Origin: Argyresthia goedartella
Taxonomy: Eukaryota; Arthropoda; Insecta; Lepidoptera; Argyresthiidae
Reading direction: 5' to 3'
Assembly (NCBI GenBank): GCA_949825045.1
Contig: OX463807.1
Location: 33,500,749-33,564,748, forward strand
DNA length: 64,000 bases
The stretch's first letter is position 1. Each line of letters starts with the position of its first letter. Both the position numbers and the translations under genes were made by a program. Below the pieces are notes generated by a model. The model ran no database searches. It saw only the letters and a list, made by a program, of their open reading frames with translations, and was not told where the DNA came from. Positions 32,996 to 43,712 of this stretch are shown in pieces.

Positions 32996-33699
32996 AACTT
33001 TGATGAGAAAATTGAGTACTGCGAAATCTTAAAAGGTTTCCCCTCGTGTTCTCAGTTCCCCGAACCAAATACTATGTTGCTGTTATGTTCGTTTCGAACC
33101 ACTGTTGCCCTGTACGCAATATGTCATACGAGCAGTGCCTGGGGTGATGAATGGACCATACACTCGTTAATCACAATGTCTAGAAAGCATAGTTTCAAAA
33201 CGCGTGTGGATTCAAACTTGGCCAGCACTGAGGCATGGTAGTGTTTTTTATATCGCTATAGCGCATGAATAATTTACCCCTAGAGATTAAATGGAATTTT
33301 TAAACCAATTCGATTGAAAAATTCCATCTTTACTTACGATAATAATATGATGCATGTAAATGATTCGTATCAAAACACTATACGGAACTGGGCACAACTG
33401 TGCCTGTACAGGCAAACGATTTTTTGATTTTATTTTTATTTTATTAGCTCAAAAAATCAACAGCTAAATAAATACAAGTCTAAACAGTTTATTAAACCTT
33501 AGCTTAAGCCAATAATGGAATTACATTATTCAAGCTAAATCTGACATCTTGACATTATACTGAGGAAGTTGATTAAGTATATACAAAAAGAAAACAGCAA
33601 AATATATTACTAAAAACAAATTAAAATCATTAATTTTTAAATGCACATGTGAGACTTGTGGTGTGTAATGTAGTGTGGTGCTTTGCGCCCAAATTCCAA
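32996..33699. other. Unassigned interval
   Basis: No gene. GGGCACAACTGTGCCTGTAC near 33390 is a palindromic scrap of SINE-delta type. Confidence 0.4.
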
Positions 33700-33835
33700 A
33701 TTCCAAATGTCTTTATTACTGCAGATATTTACATATACTTAGCAATAGTCATTTTTGCCACTTCTCTACATTAGACCACTGTGAAAGAAGGGCGTAGAAA
33801 CCCCCACAGATTGATTTTTAGATCTCTATCCCCTG
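33700..33835 (-). repeat. LINE-P 3'-end fragment (inverted)
   Basis: Reverse complement of the LINE-P 3' UTR: TATTTACATATACTTAGCAA, CTCTACATTAGACCACTGTG, GGGCGTAGAAACCCCCACAG. It starts with a short repeat of AAATTCC, the complement of a microsatellite-like LINE tail. Confidence 0.8.
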
Positions 33836-34344
33836 CTTAGCCCTACGACCTTAGTCTTGGGACCATGGGCAGGCATTAAGCAGGGTGCATGGGTTTAGGG
33901 GTCAGAAGGTAAAGGTTATTACAAAATTAACTATATTTAAACTGCTCTCGGACTTATAAACGTCAATTTTAAATAGAGGGAATTTCAAAAACTTTGTAAT
34001 CGTTTGAGCAGACCAATACAAACCATAGCCTTTCTCAGAACAATACCAACTTACAAGATCATCACTGTGCAGCCGAAGGCTCATCATTCATCGTCAAGGG
34101 GGAGTGAGGGGTGAGGTGCGAGGGGGGTAATTTGAAGCAGCATAATTGAATTGAGACGCTGGCTTTGGAGGGGTTTGTTGGGGCTAATGTGATAATTACT
34201 ATTTGATATACACGATGTAAGTGATTGAGAGAACATCTCCTTAAATTAAATGTACAAAAATACAGTTTTGAGTTCACTGATTGTACACACATCTCAATAC
34301 AAGTACGAAATGCAACCATCATCCTATATTTTACTCATGATTAT
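33836..34344. other. Unassigned interval
   Basis: Nothing recognised. Confidence 0.4.
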
Positions 34345-34440
34345 AGTTTATGCAACTGTCGCATAATAAAGCCTAATTATATACAGTTGCATACACTACT
34401 TTATCTGCACACATATTATTAGTGCTCTTAAATCGGTTCA
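34345..34440 (+). repeat. Family G left-end fragment
   Basis: GCCTAATTATATACAGTTGC, ATACACTACTTTATCTGCAC and AGTGCTCTTAAATCGGTTCA match the left part of 21265-21692. Confidence 0.6.
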
Positions 34441-34545
34441 GAAGTCATCCGTAAAACCAAACAACAAACAAATAAACAAATGACAACTGTCATGGCGGTA
34501 CCACCAAAGTCGGTGAAGCGATTTCAATGTTTCGTGTCGGTATAG

Positions 34546-34668
34546 CAGTGTCACCAACAAAACTGTTCAGTTGAAAGCGTCGCTAGCGTCTATGTCACAC
34601 TATGTCACATACTGGGTGGGCATTAGTTTCGTGTTTTAGCCACCTGAACAGTAAAGTTGGTGGCACTG
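34546..34668. repeat. 123-bp inverted-repeat element
   Basis: Ends CAGTGTCACCAACAAAACTG and CAGTAAAGTTGGTGGCACTG are complementary with a few mismatches over 25 bases. Non-coding MITE; no second copy noticed. Confidence 0.7.
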
Positions 34669-34839
34669 TACAGACGTCAAGTCAAATGTCAATTTTGACA
34701 ATTCGACGAACACAGACAATTATTTTTTACACTAACGCATCGATTAATCGTTAATGTTACGAAAATAAAATTTTAAGCTGGAAGGTCCAGCTTGAAATTT
34801 TAAACAAGCGAGGTCTACTGTTCTCACAGAACTACTAGT

Positions 34840-34915
34840 ATGTGTGTGACGTCATTATTTCTGGAACCCACGACACAGCGTATCCTAGTATGGGGCCGGA
34901 AGCAATGTATGTACT
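34840..34915 (+). repeat. SINE-beta body fragment
   Basis: GTGACGTCATTATTTCTGGA, ACCCACGACACAGCGTATCC, AGTATGGGGCCGGAAGCAAT. Confidence 0.8.
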
Positions 34916-35869
34916 TTAACCCTTTCGCTTCTCTGCTGGCCGGAAAAGAAAAAAATAATGACACAACAATTAAGGCAAATTGTTTTTTGCCCAAAAATGC
35001 CCACAATAGAATCTACAGTACTCTAGGTGACGTCGATCATAAAAGTTCCGTTTTAGGATTTACGCGTGTCTACAGGTTAAGAAGCAATTACATTGACTTG
35101 TCGGTGGTGAATCCGGACCCAAGACCTAGTAGTTTAGTCCTGTAAGCTAGAGAACTCAAGGCGTCAATCCGACAATCCGGTAGTCCAGCTATGACGTAAG
35201 CTGTCATATCACGATCCTTAGCCAACTGCCAAACGAAAGCCGCCTATGTCAGCGAGCAAATAAGGGTCCTTCCTCCAGCTGCTGGAAACACCAACCCAAA
35301 ATAATTTTTGGTTGCTTGGAAATAAGGTTCTTTGTGTGGGCTGGCTTGATAAGGGTCTGGGCTTGGATTCTTCTAACAAAATGACGACACTATGATCATG
35401 TTGTGACAATGGCTGTCCACTGCACGGTTACTAATTCTGATGTTTCTGCTGTCCCTTTGATGAAAAAATTATTTATTTAGAAATCACCTCAAATTTAAAC
35501 ATTAAATGATTCTCAAGACGCTAAATATTGCCAGTACCAATGTGCGGCCATTTCAGTAGCAGAATCGGGTGCCTGGTGTGGCATGATGAATGGGCAAGTC
35601 GTTAATCACGGGGTAGGAAGGTCATCTTTCATCGTCAACGAGCTCCATCCGTCACCCCTCTATCTGAGGACGGGGGTTGGGGGGATCTAGACGTTTCGCT
35701 TAGAATTGTATTCTATAGAAACACTGATACCGGAGTGGTTGAGTTAATATTTGTGGATACATGATTTATTGCCTTGTTTCAGTTCATTCAGTGATAAATC
35801 TCATTTTATCAGAATTGATCGGTTTATATTTTTAGTTGAATTTTGTTTTTGATGTGTAATATAGAATGG
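34916..35869. other. Unassigned interval
   Basis: No gene or repeat family recognised. Confidence 0.4.
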
Positions 35870-36207
35870 AATGTCGTAATAGCAGTTTATGTGACTGATA
35901 CATAATGGAGGGCATTAAATTTTACTACATAGTAGGCATTTAATGTCTAATTATGTAAAGTTACATACACAAATTTATCTACACACATAATCATAAGCTC
36001 TCTTTGATGTGATCAGGAACCGCATGTTCCTTGTTTAGCTTGTTCAGTAGTACCAATTTCACAGACAGACTAGGGGCGGCACGCAGGCGGGCGTCGGCGT
36101 TCGAAATTTGAACGTCATAATTTGCCGAAAATTTATACATTATGGTTGTAAAATGCGATGTTTGGACGCAGTAAAGAGGGTTTATGATACGTGTGTAGAT
36201 AAAGATA
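35870..36207 (+). repeat. Family G MITE
   Basis: AATGGAGGGCATTAAAT, TTATCTACACACATAATCAT, AATTTCACAGACAGACTAGG, GGGCGTCGGCGTTCGAAATT and the right end GACGCAGTAAAGAGGGTTTA. A shorter copy than in the duplication. Confidence 0.8.
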
Positions 36208-36284
36208 TAAAATTACTATTTAATTAAATCCTATTGCGTATTAGAGGCTGTGAAATGTTTGTGACATAATCATTACATTTATTT

Positions 36285-36395
36285 ACAGGCACGGACATAT
36301 TCTGTTCACATAAAAACATCCAAGAACTGGGAACCGAACCCGGGACCTCTCGCATCGTAGGCAAAACCACAACCACAGCGCCACAGAGGTCGTCT
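36285..36395 (-). repeat. SINE-beta head, inverted
   Basis: Minus-strand head: GACCTCTGTGGCGCTGTGGT, TTGCCTACGATGCGAGAGGT, CCCGGGTTCGGTTCCC, then TTGGATGTTTTTATG. This is the best preserved head of the family. Confidence 0.85.
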
Positions 36396-36411
36396 TCATG
36401 TTTCTGACGTC

Positions 36412-36485
36412 GCTGTTTCTGGTTCCCATCACACAGGGTATCATAGTGTGAGGCCAGAAGCAATGTATGTGCATGTATGTGAATG
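36412..36485 (+). repeat. SINE-beta body, direct, abutting the inverted head
   Basis: GACGTCGCTGTTTCTGGTTC, AGGGTATCATAGTGTGAGGC, CAGAAGCAATGTATGTGC. It is in opposite orientation to the head just before it, so the two halves belong to different copies or to one inverted internally. Confidence 0.85.
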
Positions 36486-36929
36486 TTAATGCCAATTTAT
36501 TTTACTAATAGTTTATTTGACATGGTATGTTTCCGTGTGTTTCCGAAATAATCGTTTTTGAATTCAAATTGGAATACCCAGCTCAAGATAGTTTTAAAAA
36601 AAGCTCCCCCAATTTGTCATACCTAATCATTATGACATAAAGATTTACATTATCAACTGTGTAAATAGATGAGGCTCAAATATTCTGTACAATTCGGCGA
36701 TAACGCTAAATGCTCAACAAATATTGTGCTAGAGAAGTAAGAAGCGAGTGGGATGACCACGATTAAGGTAATTTTAGTAGCGGTTGACATCAAGTCATGG
36801 GGCGACCCGATAACATCAAATAGGTTTTCCTTTTTTTTTTCCAATAAAAAAAAACAAAAGTACCCAGTTTATGAAACTATTGCATAGTGAAAGTAATAGT
36901 AGCACCAAAACACGATTATTTTAGTACCT

Positions 36930-37185
36930 AGTTATGTACAGTATCATACATTACTTTATCTACGTACGTATCATAAACCCTCTTTACTGCGTTCAAAAAC
37001 CGCACGGTAAAAACTCATTTCTTATCTGAATATTGATACATTATGACCATAATGTATTAATTTTCGACAAATTATGACATTCAAATTTCGAACGCCGACG
37101 CCCGCCTGCGTGCTGCCCCTAGTTTGTCTGTGAAATTGGTACTACTGAACAAGCTATTCAAGTGCAGAGCAATTATCAATGCCAC
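36930..37185 (-). repeat. Family G MITE (inverted)
   Basis: AACCCTCTTTACTGCG, GGTAAAAACTCATTTCTTAT, GACATTCAAATTTCGAACGC and TAGTTTGTCTGTGAAATTGG are complements of the unit at 21450-21680. Confidence 0.8.
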
Positions 37186-39764
37186 AATGTATTCATAGCA
37201 TTTATCATATAACTTTCTCGACTTTGGTGGTAATAGATTATAAGTAATTTCCTTCGCCGCATTTAAAATATCGGGCGAAGTCAATGTTTTCTCCCAATTA
37301 CTGCTGTCGGTCATTTTTAAGCAAAAATATCGATATTTCCACGAAATTCAGAATAAAAAAAACGTATAAAAAGCGCCAAAATCCAGTATATCATCGCGCA
37401 TGCGCTAAAATGGGCGCTGCCACAGACGAGTCAAACTGTATCGTAATAAAATAAATATATTTTATTACATTATTTTGTTTGAGAAAAAGTGTCATAAGTA
37501 GATTCTGTTTTTAAATTTAGGTGTTGTTGTTTAAATTTGTTTTGAAGTAGATAATAGTATTTTCTGCAACATTTAAAAAGGCGAGTCGCGTGGGCTACGA
37601 TGGGAGCCGAGGGCGAACATCGTATAGAAAGACGCCACGACGTTTTTTAACTTAGTAATACAACGTTGCATACAATACTTTTTTGCGACTAGCTACTATG
37701 AAATAAAAAGCAAAATTAAACAAAGATTTTTTTAAATTTATATATTAGAGTTTTGCTGGATTATTTGTTATAAAGTTGGATTTGATTTACCAATTAGGCT
37801 TTGGAAATTCATTAACAAAACATTTTCCGAAAATGACGAAGTCTCAACGCCATAAACTTTTTATAAGCTTTGTCGTACAGGTACCGAGATCAAGTAGGCA
37901 ACTAATTTTCGATCACTGCTTGGGCTGTCGCAAATATTTATTCTGGCATAGAAGCAATATTTTCATCTTCATACATTTTTATTACTTTTAACAGCAACTA
38001 TTACAGCAAACACAACGGCCGCCAACAAAAATTTATAAAATGAGCGGGAATTCGGGAAAGATGAAAATAAGTCAAATGTGTGTCTTTGATTAACTTGGTT
38101 TTTAGTAGAAGTCAACTTGCCAGTAGTGTCATATTAAGAATAAGGTTTTCCTAAGTTGGCAGCAATGCCTTTTGTTAAAAAAAATCTTTAAAGTAAAAAC
38201 ATACAGTGGTTTGTTGGTAGTACCTAATGTATTTTTTTGTTAAAATTTTGCCAGCCTTTTTGATCACGTAATACCACCTAGATTTAGAAGCGTATGGCTG
38301 CTAAGCGTATCGTTTTGGCGACAAAACAGTGCGGCTGTGCCGCACTGGTATGGGGATTCGAGTATAGACTTTTCTGGAAGCTTATTTTTTATGTCTTTAT
38401 ATCAGTGTTCGTGACTATGTAAATGTCAGATAAAAGTACAGGAGTAGAAAACATAAATTACGGCAGTTACTAGATGACATTCAACTTTTTACAACTGTCA
38501 AATTTATGAACAAACTATCAAACACTAGGTTAGGTCTAGCTTATAAAATTTACTATTAATTCAACATAACGTTTGAATAGTGTGTTTTGTTTACAATGTC
38601 TTATAACGAATTATTCATCACAAAATTATTGATATTTATTTGTGTGCAACAACTTAATATTTATGTCATCAAAATAATTCTATCTCGCACAATTATCAAC
38701 CTGGTCACCCAAGTCGCGTATTTACAAACGCACCTCTGTTTGAAGAGTCACCTCGCAGTCAGGTGGCTGCTTGTCGCGATTAACTGTTATTTACTTGGTG
38801 ACATCAAAAACTAACGTATTTGAACTACAATCAAAACTGAACAAGCATTTCAAGGTTTTTTGTTTGCAGTAGACCAATATTTTTGTAGTTGTTCACTTTT
38901 TTGGATGGATCTCATTAAGTATTGAGGATCCCACATGCTAGTTTTAAGGAATGTTACAAGACAATGTGTTCAAGAAACGGTCACAAGTGTGTTGGACTTT
39001 GCACGTTTAGGGTTCCGTACCACATTTAGAATATAAGCCAAAAAATCAGACTTATCAATATATAGGCGAGTTTCTCATCATCTCGCACCTTGCATATGTG
39101 GGGACCCGGAAATAGCAGGGAGGTCTGACTCCTGGGCATTGGTTATTTCATTTTTTTCCCCTCCAACAAAAAACAAAAAAAAAAACTTCATCTCGCTCCA
39201 AAGAAACTCGCGGTGCGAGTTGACACTTTTCGATAAAACCTATTTTTATTGTCATCAACTCGCGCTAAAGTGAAAGTTTGAGGAAGTTATGTACAGTCAA
39301 TACAAAAAAACTCTTTTGTTATTTTTCAATATTTATTAAAAGTAAATTTTCCAGACACAAAAAGTTATCAACAATATCACAATATTTCCAGCATGTGCCT
39401 TATAATTATACATATTCGAAAATAAAATAAATATCAATTTAATGTTCTTGAGGGCTAACAAATTACAAACCAGGATTTGTAATAAATTTATTTGTTATGA
39501 AAACCATTCATCACAAATTGAAATGGGAACATTGACATTATTTCATGTGAAGTTATTTAAAAAACTATATAAAATCACAAGACAAGACTTTTCCACAGCT
39601 AAATTCGTTAATTGTCGTAGTAATATTTTCATCGATATCGACGGTTTCTTGTAATGTTTTTGTTTTGTCGGGCCCTTTCAAATATAAAGTGTGAAAGTAA
39701 TGATCTTCTTGCATTAATATAATATTGCAATCTGCGGCAACTGCAACTGGTGGCATCAGGGTAG
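37186..39764. other. Long unassigned interval
   Basis: About 2.6 kb with no recognised gene, SINE or LINE. 37375-37440 has a CGCGCATGCGC palindrome. 39005 has an isolated AGGGTTCCGTACCACA, the family E signature. This is the longest stretch lacking obvious repeats, so an unrecognised regulatory sequence or untranslated exon would most easily hide here. Confidence 0.4.
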
Positions 39765-39899
39765 GATGTCAACGTAGGGCGGCGGCGGGCGAGTGTCTCG
39801 TACACCAACAGCGGCGCCCATAAGCCGAGTCAGTAGGCCACTTTTCACGTGCCAACCCGCACTGGAAGAGCGCAGTGGGTTGAATGTCCACACCTCTCC
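39765..39899 (+). repeat. RTE-like LINE, 5' part left of the piggyBac insertion
   Basis: GC-rich segment (ACGTAGGGCGGCGGCGGGCG, CCCGCACTGGAAGAGCGCAG, ACACCTCTCCTTAA) unlike its AT-rich neighbourhood. It appears to continue at 43713 beyond the transposon, leading to the endonuclease frame at 43853. The left limit is a guess from base composition. Confidence 0.55.
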
Positions 39900-39903
39900 T
39901 TAA

Positions 39904-39920
39904 CACGATCCGGGGCGGTA
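39904..39920 (+). repeat. piggyBac-like left terminal inverted repeat
   Basis: CACGATCCGGGGCGGTA directly after TTAA. Unlike classic piggyBac ends, it does not begin CCC. Confidence 0.9.
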
Positions 39921-40294
39921 ACGGCGATGGCCGTTATTCTTACTTCTTCTGATATGACAGTACGGCGATCCCCGTAATTTTTCAATCCTCTCTAAATGTC
40001 GGTACGGTTACCTCCGTAGTATTTCTGTGAGATCTCCATATAAAAAAAATCCACCGCCATTCTACAGAAACACATCAAAGTTGTACTGTCAATCTACAGC
40101 CAGTTGAGTCGCTCTTTGTAGTGACCAGTGCACACACGCATACTAGTACTCACACATTGACAGTACGGTAATACCCGATACGTTTATGTGGGTTTTCAAT
40201 CGGCGTGTGCGTCAGTGTCACTCAGGACGTCGCCAGTGGTGGACGGTGTTTTTGATCACGTTACGCGGGTAAACAAGTTGTTCGGAGATGAAAA

Positions 40295-40515
40295 GTAAGT
40301 TGTTTTACTTGTTACTACCTGTTTAGAATACTTCATATTGTTTTATAGCATGTGTTTGAAGCGTGATTAGTAGAATAAATCACCAACACGTCATTAGTGT
40401 GTGCGAAAAGGGAACCGCCGCACAATGGCGTGGCGTGATGTACAATAGGTACAAACTTACGATGGTTATCTTTTCGCACAGACTTTACAGGATTCATCGT
40501 TTATTTTGTTTTTAG
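40295..40515 (+). other. Possible 5' UTR intron of the transposase gene
   Basis: Donor AAAA|GTAAGT at 40295 and acceptor TTGTTTTTAG ending at 40515, immediately before the start codon. Joining the exons leaves the ATG at 40516 as start of the long frame; an upstream ATG at 40288 would read into a stop after a few codons. Inference only. Confidence 0.45.
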
Positions 40516-42711
40516 ATGAATCGACCAAGGAAGGGTGAAAAAGAAGAGGAGCGCATCCAGCGGCTTCTAGGAGAGATGTCTTCGTCGGAAACGGAAAAAA
40601 GCTCTGATAGTGATCATGACCCATTCAGTGATAGTGATGGAGCCTATGGAACAGACCATAATTTTGAACCGAACTTTAGTGATGTTTCAAGTAGCGAAGA
40701 CGAGGAACTAAAACGTAAAACGATTAGGAGACAAAAACCTGAATTTAGTGACTCAAGCGACACCTCGGCAGAGTCAGATGGTGATTCTCAGACAAAAGCA
40801 GCAGTTCGCCTCGTAAGTCAAGGTGTCATCAAAACGCATGGTGACGAGCATAACAGGTCACTAAATTTAGCTGCCCCTCAAGAATCATCTGACTTGCCTA
40901 GAGCAGAAAGTCCATCAATATTAGTCAACGAAACTTTTGAAGAGCCTGCTGTATTCTATTCTCAGACCAAAGCACCGGAATCAGCGCTTGATGTTTGTGG
41001 GCTTTCTGATCAAGCCGCTAATGTTAAAACTTTTGTCGTTCCTGCTGGAGCCGAAATACCAGAAATACTGGTTGATGTCGGTGATCAACCCGTTGATGCT
41101 GCTTCGGATACTCCCAATATAAATGCACAAGATGATAATAATGAATGGTCATGTACCACAGAACCGATCCCTGAATTCGATTTTGATTTTGCCTCACAGG
41201 GACTTCGGGTTGAACTTGCTGATAATACTAATCCGCTTGATATGTTTAAACTGATGTTCTCCGAAGAACTAATAGACTATCTCGTGGCCAGAACGAATGA
41301 TTACGGTCATCGATTGACTGACACAAATAGACCTCATACGAGGCACAGCCGAAACCAAGTCTTCCGCAATGTAACCAAGGACGAAATGTTAGCATTTTTG
41401 GGACTATGCTTACTACATGGGCAAATACAGGCACCAAACTTCCGGCAACTGTTCTCCTATTCTGACCCTCTAAATTATCACCCGATATTTCCTCATGCCA
41501 TGTCGTCTCGAAGATTTCAGCAAATACTAAGGTGCTTATGTGTGGCGAACGTCAATGCAAAAAGCGAGAAAAAAGTCACAGACTTTCTGATGGCAATAAC
41601 TGAAAATTTTCGTCGTGTTTATGGGCCAGGAAAAGAACTATCATTGGACGAATCACTGATTTTATTCAGAGGCAGATTACACTTCCGCCAGTACATAAAA
41701 TCTAAGAAAGCGCGATATGGCATAAAGTTTTATGTGCTAACAACTGCAGACGGTTATGTTTTGAACATCTTTATGTACTGCGGCAAAGGAGATGAATCAA
41801 CAAAGAAATCTGATGAATCTACAAAGAAAACAGAAATGATTGTCATGAAACTTTTAAGGCCTTACCTGATGAAAGGCCACCATGTCTTCATGGACAACTT
41901 CTACAATGATGTAGAACTAAGTCAAAAATTATTAGATCTGCGTACGCATACCAATGGCACGTTACGAAAAAATAGGAAAACCAATCCCAGATCACTGGTT
42001 ACTAAGAAGTTGAAGAAGGGGGAACATTACTGGCTTCGTAAAAAACAAGTGTATGTTTCTGTCTGGCAAGACAAACGGCCTGTCCATGTCATAACAACCA
42101 GGAATCATCCCACAATGACTGAAGTTGCGAACAGATTTGGGAAATTATCGACAAAGCCAGTGGAAGTTGGAGAGTACAACAAATATATGGGGGGAATCGA
42201 TCGTAAAGATCAAATGGTTGCATACTACTCGTCACCGCAAAAAACCATTCGTTGGTACAAAAAAGTATTCTTCCATTTGCTAGACATATGTGTTTGGAAT
42301 GCTTTTTATGTGTTCAAAAAGTACTTCAAGGATGACGTCAAGTACAGCTTTCTGGCATTTCGAGAGGAACTTATAAAGCAAATGATAAAGCTGGACAACA
42401 ACACGAAAGGCACAGAATTGTTGAAAAAAGGAAGCATTTTTTCCAGTAGACGCACAGAATATACAAATAAACCACAGACACAGAGAACTGAGAACCCGGG
42501 ACCCTCAAAACAAGTTGCTGAAAATCATTGGCCAGAAGACATTCCCCCATCTGAAAATTCAAAGAGAAAGCTAAAATACCTCAACTGCAGTCTTTGTTAC
42601 AAGAAGAAGAAACGTAAAGAGACCAGGTATAGATGCAAAGGATGCACGGCTAAGACTCCTCTTTGTGCTACGTGTTTTGAAGAATGGCATCTATTGTATT
42701 CAACAAATTAA
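40516..42711 (+). CDS. piggyBac-family transposase (intact, 731 aa)
   Basis: Cut-and-paste transposase acting in the nucleus on TTAA sites. N-terminus (1-150) is acidic and serine-rich. The catalytic region has the expected acidic triad at D378 (LSLDESL), D460 (VFMDNFYND) and D562 (GGIDRKDQM), the last followed by a conserved tryptophan segment. The C-terminus is a cysteine-rich zinc-binding domain: C691, C694, C707, C710, C717, C720 and H725, spaced CxxC-12-CxxC-6-CxxC-4-H. A 7-residue tandem (DESTKKS/DESTKKT) near 427-440 is a local duplication. Length is longer than the roughly 600 residues of the founding piggyBac, mostly in the N-terminus. The first methionine after a splice-acceptor-like site was taken as start. 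A domesticated gene is possible, but the intact flanking TIRs and TTAAs favour a mobile copy. Confidence 0.95.
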   Translation: MNRPRKGEKEEERIQRLLGEMSSSETEKSSDSDHDPFSDSDGAYGTDHNFEPNFSDVSSSEDEELKRKTIRRQKPEFSDSSDTSAESDGDSQTKAAVRLVSQGVIKTHGDEHNRSLNLAAPQESSDLPRAESPSILVNETFEEPAVFYSQTKAPESALDVCGLSDQAANVKTFVVPAGAEIPEILVDVGDQPVDAASDTPNINAQDDNNEWSCTTEPIPEFDFDFASQGLRVELADNTNPLDMFKLMFSEELIDYLVARTNDYGHRLTDTNRPHTRHSRNQVFRNVTKDEMLAFLGLCLLHGQIQAPNFRQLFSYSDPLNYHPIFPHAMSSRRFQQILRCLCVANVNAKSEKKVTDFLMAITENFRRVYGPGKELSLDESLILFRGRLHFRQYIKSKKARYGIKFYVLTTADGYVLNIFMYCGKGDESTKKSDESTKKTEMIVMKLLRPYLMKGHHVFMDNFYNDVELSQKLLDLRTHTNGTLRKNRKTNPRSLVTKKLKKGEHYWLRKKQVYVSVWQDKRPVHVITTRNHPTMTEVANRFGKLSTKPVEVGEYNKYMGGIDRKDQMVAYYSSPQKTIRWYKKVFFHLLDICVWNAFYVFKKYFKDDVKYSFLAFREELIKQMIKLDNNTKGTELLKKGSIFSSRRTEYTNKPQTQRTENPGPSKQVAENHWPEDIPPSENSKRKLKYLNCSLCYKKKKRKETRYRCKGCTAKTPLCATCFEEWHLLYSTN

Positions 42712-42753
42712 TGGTTAGCTTATAAGTTGTTGATTTTTACAGATATAAAATTG

Positions 42754-43190
42754 ATCTCATTAGAACTGTACACTGTTCATTATAATTCCTAATAATATAA
42801 GACTGTTGTCACTTGTTTAGTTATTTACATTTTGATATAAAAATTAATCTCATTAGAACTGTGCACCGTTCATTGTTATTCCTAATAATATAAGACTGAT
42901 GTCACTTATTTAGATATTTACATTTTGATATAAAACTTTATCTCATTAGAACTGTACACTGTTCATTGTTATTCATAATAATCTAAGACTGATGTCTCTT
43001 GTGTCGTTATTTACATTTATATACTATAAACAAATATATCTCATTATAACTGTAGAGCTTGTCTAAGCTCAAATGACGCGCCCCACCACCTCATTGCGTC
43101 ATTTGAGCTTAGACAAGCTCTACACTGTTCATTGTTATTTCTAATAATACAAGACTGATGTCTCTTGTTTCGTTATTTAGAAATGGATGG
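42754..43190 (+). repeat. 93-bp tandem repeats in the transposon 3' region
   Basis: Four units start ATCTCATTA at 42754, 42847, 42940 and 43038. Each contains AACTGTACACTGTTCATTGT, CTAATAATATAAGACTGATG and TTTAGTTATTTACATT. Spacing is 93, 93 and 98. Unit 4 is interrupted by a palindromic insertion. Confidence 0.92.
43055..43120. mobile_element. 66-bp palindromic mini-insertion with TA duplication
   Basis: Arms of 25 bases (43055-43079 and 43096-43120) start GAGCTTGTCTAAGCTCAAAT and pair perfectly; loop 16 bases. TA precedes (43053-43054) and follows (43121-43122). The uninterrupted site ACTGTACACTG is present in the neighbouring repeat units, so insertion and TA target duplication are directly visible. 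It behaves like a very small Tc1/mariner-type MITE. Confidence 0.93.
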
Positions 43191-43299
43191 CTTATATGTT
43201 CAACAACTTGATTATGACAATTGATCTCACTGGAGCAGTGTGATATTGAACTTTTTTGTTTAAAACCTAATTATGTTTTGAAAATTATAACTAGAGCCA

Positions 43300-43305
43300 A
43301 ATAAA
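43300..43305 (+). promoter_or_regulatory. Candidate polyadenylation signal
   Basis: AATAAA about 590 bases downstream of the transposase stop and inside the element. Other AATAAA-like words exist, so assignment is tentative. Confidence 0.4.
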
Positions 43306-43691
43306 TAAGATTAGTGTTTAAGTTTGTCTTTCTGTAATGAACGAAAATGTTTCCTATTATGATTAAAATGAAAATAATAAACAAGTAATTTCATTTGTTT
43401 TACATCCCCTTATACTAACTGTTATATCCGTACTGACATCTCCTACCACGGCAACAACGTATTGGCATGACAGTACGGCTATAACTGTACTACTGTCATA
43501 ACCGTACTGATTTTCTCTAAGTATTAATTTGATGAGTGAAGTGACAGTCCTGTAATAACCGTATTACTGCTATAACCGAACTGTCATTTGCAAATGTATT
43601 TTTGTGTTATAAGGTGGCAGTACGGCTTTGACAGGGGTTTTGGTTTGTATGAAGATTTTTACTGCTTATCTTCGAAGTCGAGCTAGTGAGG

Positions 43692-43708
43692 TACCGCCCC
43701 GGAACGTG
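43692..43708 (-). repeat. piggyBac-like right terminal inverted repeat
   Basis: TACCGCCCCGGAACGTG followed by TTAA at 43709-43712; one mismatch to the left repeat. Confidence 0.9.
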
Positions 43709-43712
43709 TTAA

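Larger units (their letters stand above)
39900..43712 (+). mobile_element. Complete piggyBac-like transposon with TTAA target duplications
   Basis: TTAA at 39900-39903 and 43709-43712 flank a 3,805-bp element. Terminal inverted repeats of 17 bases match at 16 (CACGATCCGGGGCGGTA at the left, CACGTTCCGGGGCGGTA on the reverse strand at the right). Subterminal copies of GACAGTACGG or its complement CCGTACTGTC occur on both sides (39956, 43428, 43469 and others), as expected for transposase-binding repeats. It encodes one uninterrupted transposase. Intact frame, near-identical termini and clean TTAA point to a relatively recent insertion. Confidence 0.93.

Noticed and set aside
41246..41437. Antisense frames within the piggyBac transposase
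   Set aside because: Shadows of the real frame.
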